NCBI RefSeq assembly: GCF_017832975.1
Contig: NZ_JAFIBI010000001.1
Span: 1,922,001 to 1,986,000 of the forward strand
Direction: 5' to 3'
DNA length: 64,000 nt
Source: Arthrobacter sp. PvP023
Lineage (GTDB): Bacteria; Actinomycetota; Actinomycetes; Actinomycetales; Micrococcaceae
Made by a program: the position numbers and the translations under genes
Notes under the pieces: generated by a model
Seen by the model: the letters and a program-made list of their open reading frames with translations, nothing else
Databases searched by the model: none
What the model was told of the DNA's origin: nothing
Shown: piece after piece, positions 8,085-16,799 of the stretch
Layout of the letters: every line of letters begins with the position of its first letter
Position numbering within the stretch: the first letter of the stretch is position 1

Positions 8085-11000
8085 TTGTCCCGTCCCGCCA
8101 GCTCCACTCCGCCCGGAAGACCCCAGCCAAGGCGAGGTGCCTTGACGCCGACGTTGATCGTCGTAGCACTGGTTGTGGTCGGATTCATCTTCTTCGCCAA
8201 TGTCTGGACCGATGTCCTCTGGTACCAGCAGCTCGGGTTCTTTGAAGTATTCCTCACGGAGAACCTGGCCCGGATCATTATCTTCCTTGCCGGCTTCGCG
8301 CTGATGTTCGTTGCCATGTTCTATGCCATCCGCATCGCGTACCACGCCCGTCCCGTCTACGCGCCGGACTCGGAGATCAGGGACAACCTGAACCGCTACC
8401 AGGCGCAACTGGAACCCGTCCGCCGCGTGGTCATGATCGGCCTGCCGGTGCTGTTCGGTCTCTTTGCCGGAAGCGCTGCCGCCAGCCAGTGGCAGAAAGT
8501 GCTGCTGTTCCTGAACCAGGAGCCGTTCGGCCAGAACGATCCGCAGTTCAACCTGGACATCAGCTTCTACCTGATGACCCTTCCGTTCCTTGGCTTCGTG
8601 ACCGGCTTCCTCATCAGCGTTGTTGTGGTCGCCGGTATCGCGGGAATCCTGACGCACTACCTCTACGGCAGCATCCGGATCATGGAACGCGGCATCTTCA
8701 CCAGCCGTGCTGCGCAAATCCACCTCGCCGTCACCGGTGCGGTCTTCCTGCTTCTGCTTGGCGTGAACTTCTGGCTGGACCGCTATTCCTCAGTTCAGAA
8801 CAGCAACGGACGCTGGGCCGGCGCGCTTTACACGGACGTCAACGCCGTCATCCCCACCAAGTCGATCCTGGCTGTAGCGGCTGCGCTGGTGGCAATCCTG
8901 TTCATCGTCGCCGCAGTGATCGGCAAATGGCGCCTGCCCGTCATCGGCACGGCAATGCTGGTCATCACCTCCATCCTTGCCGGCGGTGTCTACCCGTGGG
9001 TCATCCAGCAGTTCCAGGTGCGCCCGTCGGAACAGACCTTGGAGAGGCAGTTCATCGAGCGGAACATCAGCATGACCCGTGCCGCCTACGGCCTGGATAA
9101 GATCCAGGAGAAGCGGTACAACGCCACCACTAACGCCACCACGGGCGCCCTGGCACCGGACGCGCAGACCACTGCCAATATCCGCCTCCTGGACCCGAAC
9201 CTGATTTCGGACGCCTTCTCCCAGCTCGAGCAGTACCGTCCCTACTACCAGTTCCCGAGCGCGCTCAACGTGGACCGGTATGAAGTTGACGGCAAGGTGC
9301 AGGACACTGTGATTGCCGTCCGCGAGCTGAACCCGGACGGCCTCAGCGCCAACCAGCAGTCCTGGCTGAACCGGCACGTGGTCTACACCCACGGTTACGG
9401 CGTAGTGGCCGCCAAGGGCAACAAGTTCACCGCCGACGGCAAGCCTGAGTTCCTACAGGCGGGCATTCCATCCACCGGCGTGCTCGGCAACGATTCGACC
9501 TACCAGCCCCGGATCTACTTCGGCGAAAATTCGCCCGAGTACTCGATCGTAGGGGCACCCGAGGGTTCGCCGCACCGTGAGCAGGACCGCCCTGCCGGCA
9601 AGGAAGGCGACGGCGAAACCCAGTACACCTTCACCGGCAACGGCGGCCCGAACGTGGGCAGCTTCTTCAACAAGGTCCTCTACGCCATCAAGTTCCAATC
9701 GTCCGACCTGCTGCTGTCCGACGGCGTGAACACCGAGTCGCAGATCCTCTACGACCGCAACCCGAGGGACCGCGTCGAAAAGGTCGCCCCCTACCTCACG
9801 GTCGACGGCAACGCCTACCCGGCGGTGGTTGACGGCCGCGTGAAGTGGATAGTGGACGGCTACACCACCAGCCAGTACTACCCGTACTCGCAGCAGGAGC
9901 AGCTTTCCGCGGCCACCGCAGATTCGCAGACCACGGCCGGACGCACGGTCGCCTTGCCGAACAGCTCGGTGAACTACATCCGCAACTCCGTGAAGGCAAC
10001 GGTTGACGCCTATGACGGCTCGGTGACGCTTTATGCCTGGGACGACCAGGACCCCGTGCTGAAGGCCTGGCAGAACGTCTTCCCGACCTCCCTGAAGCCG
10101 TACTCGGAGATGTCCGGTGCGCTCATGAGCCACGTCCGCTACCCCGAGGATCTGTTCAAGGTTCAGCGTGAGCTGCTGGGCCGCTACCACGTCACCCAGC
10201 CGGACAACTTCTACACGAACAACGATGCCTGGTCCGTGCCGAACGATCCAACGGTCAAGGAAGAGGTCAAGCAGCCGCCGTTCTACATGTCACTGCAGAT
10301 GCCTGACCAGGACAAGCCGGCCTTCCAGCTCACCTCCTCGTTCATTCCGCAGGTGGTCAACGGGACCGCCCGCAACGTGCTCTATGGCTTCCTGGCTGCG
10401 GACTCCGATGCCGGCAACCAGAAGGGCGTGAAGGCGGAAAGCTACGGCCAGCTCCGGCTGCTGCAGATTCCCCCGGAAGCTCAGGTCCCGGGCCCGGGCC
10501 AGGCCCAGAACAAGTTCAACTCCGATCCCACGGTGTCCCAGGCGTTGAACCTGCTCCGGCAAGGCGCGTCCGCCGTCCTCAACGGCAACCTGCTGACCCT
10601 CCCGGTGGGCGGCGGTTTGCTGTACGTGCAGCCCGTCTACCTGCGCTCCACGGGCGAAACGTCCTACCCCACACTGCAGCGCGTGCTGGTTGCCTTCGGT
10701 GACAAGATCGGGTTCGCGCCGACACTGGATGAAGCGCTGAACCAGCTCTTCGGCGGCCAGTCGGGCGCCAAGGCCGGTGACTTTGCCAATAACGGCCAGA
10801 CGCCGCCGCCCGCAGCCGGAGGAAGCACTCCGCCGGCCACCGGCGGTACGGACGCCAAGGCGGAGCTGAAGGCCGCGCTGGATGAGGCGAACGCAGCCAT
10901 CCGTGCCGGCCAGGAGGCTCTGGCCAAGGGGGACTTCGCCGCCTACGGCGAGCAGCAGAATAAGCTGTCCGCGGCCCTGCAGAAGGCCATCGACGCCGAA

Positions 11001-11105
11001 GCGAAGCTCGGTGCCGAAGGTGCCTCGCCGACGCCCGGAGCCACCACTGCTCCCACGGCGGCCCCATCGGCTGCCGCGACGCCGTCGCCGTCTCCGAGTA
11101 ATTGA
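8085..11105 (+). CDS. UPF0182 large multi-pass membrane protein
   Basis: 1006 residues of the UPF0182/COG1615 family, universal in actinobacteria, function unknown (Rv3193c-like). The N-terminal third holds about seven hydrophobic segments (first about 20-42). The long middle and C-terminal part is hydrophilic and presumably extracytoplasmic, and the tail (from about 890) is Ala/Pro/Thr/Ser-rich with a short charged helix. The start is TTG at 8085, supported by GAGG about eight bases upstream; an overlapping ATG at 8071 is out of frame. A strong terminator follows at 11143-11183. Confidence 0.9.
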   Translation: MSRPASSTPPGRPQPRRGALTPTLIVVALVVVGFIFFANVWTDVLWYQQLGFFEVFLTENLARIIIFLAGFALMFVAMFYAIRIAYHARPVYAPDSEIRDNLNRYQAQLEPVRRVVMIGLPVLFGLFAGSAAASQWQKVLLFLNQEPFGQNDPQFNLDISFYLMTLPFLGFVTGFLISVVVVAGIAGILTHYLYGSIRIMERGIFTSRAAQIHLAVTGAVFLLLLGVNFWLDRYSSVQNSNGRWAGALYTDVNAVIPTKSILAVAAALVAILFIVAAVIGKWRLPVIGTAMLVITSILAGGVYPWVIQQFQVRPSEQTLERQFIERNISMTRAAYGLDKIQEKRYNATTNATTGALAPDAQTTANIRLLDPNLISDAFSQLEQYRPYYQFPSALNVDRYEVDGKVQDTVIAVRELNPDGLSANQQSWLNRHVVYTHGYGVVAAKGNKFTADGKPEFLQAGIPSTGVLGNDSTYQPRIYFGENSPEYSIVGAPEGSPHREQDRPAGKEGDGETQYTFTGNGGPNVGSFFNKVLYAIKFQSSDLLLSDGVNTESQILYDRNPRDRVEKVAPYLTVDGNAYPAVVDGRVKWIVDGYTTSQYYPYSQQEQLSAATADSQTTAGRTVALPNSSVNYIRNSVKATVDAYDGSVTLYAWDDQDPVLKAWQNVFPTSLKPYSEMSGALMSHVRYPEDLFKVQRELLGRYHVTQPDNFYTNNDAWSVPNDPTVKEEVKQPPFYMSLQMPDQDKPAFQLTSSFIPQVVNGTARNVLYGFLAADSDAGNQKGVKAESYGQLRLLQIPPEAQVPGPGQAQNKFNSDPTVSQALNLLRQGASAVLNGNLLTLPVGGGLLYVQPVYLRSTGETSYPTLQRVLVAFGDKIGFAPTLDEALNQLFGGQSGAKAGDFANNGQTPPPAAGGSTPPATGGTDAKAELKAALDEANAAIRAGQEALAKGDFAAYGEQQNKLSAALQKAIDAEAKLGAEGASPTPGATTAPTAAPSAAATPSPSPSN

Positions 11106-11142
11106 TCAGGAGGGCGGCGTCCCCGTAACGCCCGCCCGCGCC

Positions 11143-11183
11143 GGCCGGTTTTCCCTTCCACAAGGAAGGGGAAACCGGCCTTT
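11143..11183 (+). terminator. Terminator after UPF0182 gene
   Basis: 17-bp stem with few mismatches: GGCCGGTTTTCCCTTCC (11143-11159), ACAA loop, GGAAGGGGAAACCGGCC (11164-11180), then TTTG. It separates the membrane-protein gene from the tRNA genes. Confidence 0.75.
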
Positions 11184-11275
11184 GCCGTTTCCGGCGGGGA
11201 ACCAATTCCCGGGCCGGGCATCGCCGGTCCGGAAGGCCCGTTTCGGCGCGGAGACGCAGATCACGTCCTCTCAAT

Positions 11276-11304
11276 TTGGTCTGAAGTTCACCGGCAGGTA
11301 ATGT
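11276..11304 (+). promoter_or_regulatory. Promoter of first initiator tRNA gene
   Basis: TTGGTC (11276-11281), 17-base spacer, TAATGT (11299-11304), placing the transcription start about ten bases before the tRNA. The second tRNA copy has the similar TAGTGT at 11551-11556, with the bases up to the tRNA also largely shared, but no clear -35. Confidence 0.5.
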
Positions 11305-11315
11305 TGTTCTTGCGA

Positions 11316-11389
11316 CGCGGGGTGGAGCAGTTCGGTAGCTCGCTGGGCTCATAACCCAGAGGTCACAGGTTCAAATCCTGTCCCCGCAA
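11316..11389 (+). tRNA. Initiator tRNA-fMet (CAT), copy 1, CCA not encoded
   Basis: The 74-base cloverleaf has anticodon CAT in the loop CTCATAA. Initiator hallmarks are present: the C1:A72 mismatch at the acceptor end and three consecutive G:C pairs closing the anticodon stem (GGG/CCC). The discriminator is A at 11389. The following bases are CTG, so CCA must be added post-transcriptionally. Confidence 0.96.
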
Positions 11390-11396
11390 CTGATGG

Positions 11397-11436
11397 AAAA
11401 GGCCCGGAAAACTCGAAAGAGATTTCCGGGCCTTTT
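11397..11436 (+). terminator. Terminator after tRNA-fMet copy 1
   Basis: AAAAGGCCCGGAAA (11397-11410), 12-base loop, TTTCCGGGCCTTTT (11423-11436). Perfect 14-bp stem with a 3' T run; a classic Rho-independent terminator. Confidence 0.9.
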
Positions 11437-11567
11437 GCTTTGCCGCCACCGGGTTGCTCCTGGACCGTCCGGCGGACCGCACGGCGGGCCGTCCGGCGCG
11501 TCGGCCGTGGCCCGGCCTTGGTGGTGGTCGGGGCGGTCCCAAAAGTAGGGTAGTGTTGATCAAGCGA

Positions 11568-11644
11568 CGCGGGGTGGAGCAGTTCGGTAGCTCGCTGGGC
11601 TCATAACCCAGAGGTCACAGGTTCAAATCCTGTCCCCGCAACCA
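11568..11644 (+). tRNA. Initiator tRNA-fMet (CAT), copy 2, CCA encoded
   Basis: The same mature sequence as copy 1, with C1:A72 and the three G:C anticodon-stem pairs. Here the discriminator A (11641) is followed by encoded CCA (11642-11644). The immediate upstream bases also resemble copy 1, so the duplication included some leader sequence; the terminators differ. Confidence 0.96.
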
Positions 11645-11647
11645 TAT

Positions 11648-11690
11648 GAGAGGCCCTGACCGGGAATTATTCCGGTCAGGGCCTCTTTTC
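11648..11690 (+). terminator. Terminator after tRNA-fMet copy 2
   Basis: A 15-bp stem: AGAGGCCCTGACCGG (11649-11663), eight-base loop, CCGGTCAGGGCCTCT (11672-11686), followed by a T-rich tail (TTTC). Confidence 0.9.
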
Positions 11691-11951
11691 TTGTCTGAGG
11701 CGCACCGACTACTAGCATTTCCTAGTATTCTCATTCGCGGAGGCAACGTCCTGCGGTGGGCAGGCCGTCGCTGCCAGGAAGTGGACGCTATATTGCGGGG
11801 CATGACCGCCGCCCCGCACGGGTTCGCTCTTCCGCTGTTCATGATTCAAGCTATTAAGGCGCACTTAACCCGGCCGCCGCTCCTGTCGGTGCACCCGGCA
11901 GGGTGGACCCGCCTGTTTCTAGTCGATCATTCTCGAGAGGAATGCTGCTCG

Positions 11952-12890
11952 ATGTCTCTACCAACCAAGAAGAAGTCCGGAACTGCGAAGAGCAAATGGG
12001 CCAAGCTGTACTGGGCAGTGCCGGCGGCGCTCGTAGCCCTTCTTCTCGTGGTACTGCTCGCTAAGTGGGTCACAGGGCTCGCCGGGGTAAAGGACTTCCT
12101 GGCGGCCTACCCGGGCCATTCAGAGCTGCCCGAGGGAACTCCCGTGGGCTTCCCGGCATGGCTGGCGTGGCAACACTTCCTCAACGGCTTCTTCGTGCTG
12201 CTGATCATCCGTTCCGGCTGGCAGGTGCGCACGCAGACGCGTCCGGCCGCCTACTGGACCCGGAACAACAAGGGCCTGGTCCGCACCAGGAACGCGCCGA
12301 CGAAGATCAGCCTGGCGCTGTGGTTCCATCTCGTCCTTGACGCGCTGTGGATCCTCAACGGCATCGTGTTCGCCGGCCTGCTCTTCGCCACCGGCCAGTG
12401 GGCCAGGATCGTGCCTACCAGCTGGGATGTCTTCCCCAACGCGCTCTCGGCCGCGCTGCAGTACGCTTCGCTGAACTGGCCAACGGAGAACGGCTGGGTC
12501 AATTACAACGCCCTCCAGCTGCTGACGTACTTCCTCACTGTCTTCATCGCGACGCCCCTTGCGTTCATCACAGGTCTGCGGATGTCCTCGGCCTGGCCCA
12601 AGAATGCCAAGGCGCTGAACAAGGCCTACCCGATCGAGGCTGCCCGCGCCGTGCACTTCCCGGTGATGATCTACTTCGTCGCTTTCATTGTGGTCCACGT
12701 TTTCCTGGTGCTGGCCACCGGCGCCCTCCGGAACCTCAACCACATGTACGGCGGCAGCGACGACGTCAGCTGGGTGGGATTCGGCATCTTCGCGGCGTCA
12801 GTTGCCGTGATGGTCGCCGCATGGTTCCTGGCACGCCCGCTCTTCCTGAGTCCCATAGCTTCCCTGATGGGCAAGGTCAGCAGCCGCTGA
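11952..12890 (+). CDS. Cytochrome b/b6-domain integral membrane protein
   Basis: 312 residues with five or six hydrophobic segments (about 19-40, 72-88, 122-146, 187-208, 235-257, 274-295). His75, His126, His235 and His249 lie in or next to membrane segments and are heme-b ligand candidates, as in thiosulfate-reductase/formate-dehydrogenase-type cytochrome b (COG4117-like). The usual partner would be a molybdopterin or Fe-S oxidoreductase, but neither neighbour encodes one, so it is an orphan here. The ATG at 11952 has GAGAGGAA upstream; the frame remains open to 11646 but crosses the tRNA terminator. It may pass electrons between quinone and a separately encoded oxidoreductase; that is inference. 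Confidence 0.8.
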   Translation: MSLPTKKKSGTAKSKWAKLYWAVPAALVALLLVVLLAKWVTGLAGVKDFLAAYPGHSELPEGTPVGFPAWLAWQHFLNGFFVLLIIRSGWQVRTQTRPAAYWTRNNKGLVRTRNAPTKISLALWFHLVLDALWILNGIVFAGLLFATGQWARIVPTSWDVFPNALSAALQYASLNWPTENGWVNYNALQLLTYFLTVFIATPLAFITGLRMSSAWPKNAKALNKAYPIEAARAVHFPVMIYFVAFIVVHVFLVLATGALRNLNHMYGGSDDVSWVGFGIFAASVAVMVAAWFLARPLFLSPIASLMGKVSSR

Positions 12891-12927
12891 GCGGTCCGCA
12901 GCAGGGGCTCCTGAACCGCGCCGCCGG

Positions 12928-14352
12928 TTAGCTGTCCTTGAGCTTCTGGTAGGTCTCCAGGGCCCTCTCACGTGACTCCGGCAAGCCAACCACAGGCTCG
13001 GGATACCCGGCGGCCAGTTCCGGCGCCTTCCACGGTTCGTGGATCTCTTTGTCACTGAGGTCCGCGATTTCCGGAATGAACTCCCGCAGGTAGCGGCCGG
13101 CGGCGTCGAATTTCTTGCTTTGCGTCACGGGGTTGAAGATCCGGAAATAGGGGGAGGCGTCCGCTCCGGAGCCCGCCACCCATTGCCAGTTGGCCGGGTT
13201 GCTTGCGGAATCGGCGTCCACCAGCGTGTCCCAGAACCACGCTTCGCCCAGCCTCCAGTCCGCGAGCAGGTTTTTCACCAGGAAGGACGCGGCAGCCATG
13301 CGGACGCGGTTGTGCATCCAACCCGTCTGCCACAACTGGCGCATCCCCGCGTCCACCAGCGGGTAGCCCGTCCGGCCCTGCTGCCAGGCATCCAGCTCGG
13401 CGTCGGACGGCGTCTGCCACTCAAACCGGTCAAAGTCGGGACGGTAGTTTCGGCTGGCCAGTTCCGGGTTCTCGTACAGAAGCTGCCAGCAAAACTCGCG
13501 CCAGCCCAATTCGGAGCGGAAGATTCCGACGTCGGCGGGAGCCTGGCGCGGGAAGCGCTCACGGAGCGCATGCCAGACGCGGAAGGGACTGATCTCACCA
13601 AAGCGAAGGTGGGGGGAGAGGCGGCTGGTGCCTTCGACTCCCGGCCGATCGCGGCCGGTTCCATACTCTTCGACAGGGCCGTCCAGGAAGTCCTCCAGCC
13701 GGCTGTGGGCGCCGGCTTCGCCGGGCGTCCACTGTTCTGCGAGTCCTGCGCTCCAGTCGGGCGTGCGGGGGAGCAGCGCCCAGCCATCCAGGTCATCGCT
13801 TTGCGGCAGCCCGCCGTCTCTGTGCCCGGCTGGATGAGGCAGGGTGCCCGGGGCATCGGCGGGCACCCGTGGCTCCCCGCTTTCGAGGCATGCGCGCCAG
13901 AATGGCGTGAACACCTTGTACGGCCCGCCCGCCCCGGTGCGGACGGTCCATGGCTCGAACATGAGGCTGGCCTGGAAGCTCGCCGCATCAAGTCCCTGTT
14001 CCCCTGCCCAGGCTTTGACCCCGGCGTCGACGCTGCGTTCGGGTCCGCCGTACCTGCGGTTCCACCTGAGGTGGGTGGCTCCGGTGTCGGCAGCCAGCTC
14101 CTGGATGATTCCGGCGGCGCTCCCGCGTCGAAGGACCAGCCGGGAGCCCGCCGCTTCCAGGGCGCCGGCCAGGGACGCCAGTGAATGGTGGAGCCACCAC
14201 TTGGCCGCCCCGCCGAGCGGCCGCACCCCCGGTGATTCTTCATCCAGGATGTAGACGACGGTCAGCGGATGGCCCAGGGCCGCCGCATCGGCCAGGGCCG
14301 GATTGTCATCGAGGCGAAGGTCGTCACGGAGCCAGACAATGGTGGAAGGCAT
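12928..14352 (-). CDS. phr: Deoxyribodipyrimidine photo-lyase (cryptochrome/photolyase family)
   Basis: About 474 residues from the ATG at 14352 (MPSTIVWLRDDLRL...). The N-terminal antenna-binding Rossmann domain has the typical VWLRDDLRLDDNPAL opening. The C-terminal FAD-binding domain shows GWMHNRVRM, DWRLGEAWFWDTLVDAD and NWQWVAGSG. These class I motifs point to light-driven repair of cyclobutane pyrimidine dimers. Five extra codons upstream (14367) are possible but less likely. A perfect 14-bp palindrome lies 31 bases upstream of the start. Confidence 0.92.
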   Translation of the reverse strand: MPSTIVWLRDDLRLDDNPALADAAALGHPLTVVYILDEESPGVRPLGGAAKWWLHHSLASLAGALEAAGSRLVLRRGSAAGIIQELAADTGATHLRWNRRYGGPERSVDAGVKAWAGEQGLDAASFQASLMFEPWTVRTGAGGPYKVFTPFWRACLESGEPRVPADAPGTLPHPAGHRDGGLPQSDDLDGWALLPRTPDWSAGLAEQWTPGEAGAHSRLEDFLDGPVEEYGTGRDRPGVEGTSRLSPHLRFGEISPFRVWHALRERFPRQAPADVGIFRSELGWREFCWQLLYENPELASRNYRPDFDRFEWQTPSDAELDAWQQGRTGYPLVDAGMRQLWQTGWMHNRVRMAAASFLVKNLLADWRLGEAWFWDTLVDADSASNPANWQWVAGSGADASPYFRIFNPVTQSKKFDAAGRYLREFIPEIADLSDKEIHEPWKAPELAAGYPEPVVGLPESRERALETYQKLKDS

Positions 14353-14381
14353 GGTTCCACGGTACACGCAGCACGGAGCTA

Positions 14382-14410
14382 TTTACCGGCCGGTAACTTG
14401 GCCGTAGACT
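14382..14410 (+). promoter_or_regulatory. Palindromic operator over a promoter between phr and SGNH hydrolase
   Basis: TTACCGGCCGGTAA is a perfect 14-bp palindrome at 14383-14396. It overlaps a plausible plus-strand -35, TTTACC (14382-14387), spaced 17 bases from TAGACT (14405-14410). The site also sits 31 bases from the photolyase start on the other strand, so one regulator could control either or both genes. Confidence 0.55.
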
Positions 14411-14561
14411 CGCTCCAGTCGTCCCCTGCGTTCATTCTCCGCACGGACGGTTCCGTTCGGATCAGGCCTCTTCCTGTTGACATCGGCACCCGGCTGGAGG
14501 CGGCCGGATGCCGGCCACCTGTTCGCCGCAACGTTGCCGCGCGCAGAAAAAAGGATGACCA

Positions 14562-15806
14562 ATGAAGCTACTCCTTTCCCCGGCCACGCGGCCCGGGACA
14601 GCTCGCCGATGGCGCTGGGCCACCAGGGCGCTCGTTGCGGCAATCGCATCCGCTGCCACTGTGTCCGCTGTCATTGCCCCTCCGGCCCACGCCGCGCCCG
14701 TCGGCGGTGGTGAGTGGGTGGTCAGCGTAGGGGATTCCTACATTTCGGGGGAAGCGGGCCGCTGGGCCGGCAACTCGAGCGATCCCGGCCAGACTGATGC
14801 GCTGGGTGACGCGGCCTATCTTGATGCCGGTCAATCCGAGAGCACGGCCGGCTGCCACCGCTCCTCCTCGGCGGAGATCAGAATCGGGCAGGCACAGTCA
14901 GCGAATCTGGCGTGTTCCGGTGCCAAGACGGCCACGTCCTGGAACTCCTCCGGCGAATTCAAGCCGGGACTGGATTTCTACAAGGATGCTGCAGGCAATA
15001 TGGGTCAGGCCCTTGCCCTGCAGAACTTCGCATCGGCCCACCGGGTCACGATGGTGGTGGTCTCCGTGGGCGGAAACGATCTTGGTTTTGCAGGCATCAT
15101 CGCCACGTGTGTCTCGAAGTTCATGACCAGCCCGTCCTGGGCTCCGAGTTACTGCAAGGACTCCACCACGGTAGCTACGAACTTTTCGGCCACCAACCGG
15201 GCCGCAGTGGCATCCCGGATCGGCGCCTCGCTCGCGAACGTGGCCAAGGCCATGGCCGGCGCCGGCTACGCGCCCGGTGAATACAGTCTGGTGGTGCAAA
15301 ACTACGTCTCGCCCCTGCCACGGAGTTCCAACATCGCCTACTCCGAAGCAGGGTTCAGCAGGCAGAGCACCTACGGCTGCGGATTCTGGAACGCGGACCT
15401 GGATTGGGCTTCGGGTACTGCCGTCCCCGCCATCAACTCCACCATTTCGGCCGGCATCGCTGCTTCGGGCCTGGACGGCGTTCACACGCTGAACGTGGCC
15501 GCGCTGTTTACCGGCCACGAACTGTGTGCGGACACAACGAAGAAACTGAACAACACAGCGCTGACTGACTGGCGGAGCGCCGGCGCCGCGGACGTCAGCG
15601 AATGGATCAACGAGGTCCGGACCGCCAGTACCGTGTTCAGCGACTACTACATCCAGGAATCGCTGCATCCCAACTACTGGGGCCAGCTGGCCCTGCGCAA
15701 CTGCCTGCGCCAGGTCTATAACGACGGCGATGTCCGTTCCGGGAGCTGCGTGGCGTCCGGAGCCGGGCTGACCACGGCAGGAGAACCTGCTGTCACTGTG
15801 CGCTAG
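14562..15806 (+). CDS. Secreted SGNH/GDSL-type esterase-lipase
   Basis: 414 residues. The N-terminus has an Arg-rich start, a hydrophobic stretch (about 22-40) and an AHA-AP cleavage-like site (about 42-46), so it is secreted. Block I is GDSY (57-60, nucleophile Ser59). The Gly/Asn oxyanion block is VSVGGNDLGF (about 166-175). The catalytic His is in SLHPNYWGQ near the C-terminus. Several Cys residues suggest disulfides, consistent with actinobacterial secreted lipases of the SEST type. The substrate, a lipid or polysaccharide ester, cannot be read from the sequence. The leader of about 150 bases has a promoter overlapped by a palindrome. Confidence 0.87.
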   Translation: MKLLLSPATRPGTARRWRWATRALVAAIASAATVSAVIAPPAHAAPVGGGEWVVSVGDSYISGEAGRWAGNSSDPGQTDALGDAAYLDAGQSESTAGCHRSSSAEIRIGQAQSANLACSGAKTATSWNSSGEFKPGLDFYKDAAGNMGQALALQNFASAHRVTMVVVSVGGNDLGFAGIIATCVSKFMTSPSWAPSYCKDSTTVATNFSATNRAAVASRIGASLANVAKAMAGAGYAPGEYSLVVQNYVSPLPRSSNIAYSEAGFSRQSTYGCGFWNADLDWASGTAVPAINSTISAGIAASGLDGVHTLNVAALFTGHELCADTTKKLNNTALTDWRSAGAADVSEWINEVRTASTVFSDYYIQESLHPNYWGQLALRNCLRQVYNDGDVRSGSCVASGAGLTTAGEPAVTVR

Positions 15807-15828
15807 CACTGCCCGCACTGAGCAACGC

Positions 15829-15867
15829 AGAGAGGCCGGGGCCCCTTGATGGGACCCCGGCCTCTCT
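15829..15867. terminator. Bidirectional terminator between SGNH hydrolase and pspA
   Basis: AGAGAGGCCGGGG (15829-15841) pairs with CCCCGGCCTCTCT (15855-15867), and CCC/GGG can extend the stem inward after one mismatch. It lies between convergent genes. Confidence 0.8.
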
Positions 15868-15896
15868 GATGTCCGGCCAAACACCGGAGGCGGTGC

Positions 15897-16688
15897 CTAG
15901 AGCTTGTCGAAATCAGCTTCTTCAACAGTGGAGCCGGCAGCCGTGGAATTGGCCGACGATCCGATGGCAGGCTTCGCGCCGCCGGACTTCAAAGCCGCGA
16001 GCCGGGCTTCGATCTCGGTCTGTTCGCCGAGGTCTTCGAGCTGGTTGAACTGTGCGTCAAGGCTGGAAGCGGCCAGTTCCTGCTGACCGCGGACCTTGGC
16101 TTCTTCGCGGCGGATCTTCTCTTCGAAGCGGCCCACCTCGCTGGTGGGGTCCATGAAGTCGATGCTCTTGAGTGCGTCGTGAACCTGGGACTGCGCGGCG
16201 GCGGTCTTGGAGCGGGCCACCAGCTCATTGCGCTTGCTGGTCAGCTCGTTGAGCTTGCCCTTCATCTGGTCCAGGCCGGTCTTGAGCTTCTCCACAACTT
16301 CGGTCTGCGAAGCGATGCTGGGCTCGGCAGCCTTGGCCTCGTTCTCGGCCGACATCTGGCGCTGGATGGCGACCTTGGCCAAGTTGTCGAACTTCTGGGC
16401 GTCTACGGTGTCGCCGCTGTTCCGGTACTCGTCGGCCTTGCGGGACGCTGCCAGGGCCTTGTTGCCCCAGTCCTGGGCGTTCTTGACGTCCTCGTTGTAG
16501 TCGTCCTGGAGCATCCGCAGGTTTCCGATGGTCTGCGCAACGGCAGATTCAGCTTCGGCAATGTTGTTCGTGTAGTCCCGGACCATCTGGTCCAGCATCT
16601 TCTGCGGATCTTCAGCCTGGTCCAGCAAGGAGTTGATGTTCGCCTTTGCCAGCTGCGCCATACGGCCGAAAATGGACTGCTTAACCAT
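15897..16688 (-). CDS. pspA: Phage shock protein A (PspA/IM30) family
   Basis: 263-residue, almost entirely helical coiled-coil protein starting MVKQSIFGRMAQLAKANINSLLDQ, the amphipathic membrane-binding helix of PspA/Vipp1. DPQKMLDQMVRDY is the family signature. PspA oligomers coat damaged inner membrane and, in actinobacteria, respond to envelope stress. The ATG at 16688 has AAAGG upstream; an in-frame ATG at 16703 lies before that site. It is downstream of, and co-oriented with, a TPM-domain protein. Two overlapping palindromes occupy the leader at 16710-16733. Confidence 0.92.
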   Translation of the reverse strand: MVKQSIFGRMAQLAKANINSLLDQAEDPQKMLDQMVRDYTNNIAEAESAVAQTIGNLRMLQDDYNEDVKNAQDWGNKALAASRKADEYRNSGDTVDAQKFDNLAKVAIQRQMSAENEAKAAEPSIASQTEVVEKLKTGLDQMKGKLNELTSKRNELVARSKTAAAQSQVHDALKSIDFMDPTSEVGRFEEKIRREEAKVRGQQELAASSLDAQFNQLEDLGEQTEIEARLAALKSGGAKPAIGSSANSTAAGSTVEEADFDKL

Positions 16689-16709
16689 GGTGTTGCCTTT
16701 CATCCTGCT

Positions 16710-16733
16710 CAGTGGTCGCCACTGAATTCAGTG
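16710..16733 (-). promoter_or_regulatory. Overlapping palindromes upstream of pspA
   Basis: CAGTGG-TCG-CCACTG (16710-16724) overlaps CACTGAATTCAGTG (16720-16733, perfect 14-bp palindrome). Together they give three alternating CACTG/CAGTG half-sites, starting 22 bases from the pspA start codon. This is a candidate operator or RNA structure; no regulator gene is adjacent. Confidence 0.45.
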
Positions 16734-16758
16734 AACAGTTGATGTACCGTTTCTACCC

Positions 16759-16781
16759 GGCGGCCGGCGGAACCGGCCGCC
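16759..16781 (-). terminator. Hairpin between TPM gene and pspA
   Basis: GGCGGCCGG (16759-16767), five-base loop, CCGGCCGCC (16773-16781). GC-rich 9-bp stem just after the TPM gene stop, without a U tract; it may only attenuate read-through into pspA. Confidence 0.4.
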
Positions 16782-16799
16782 GCCTAGTCTGTGGATCGG

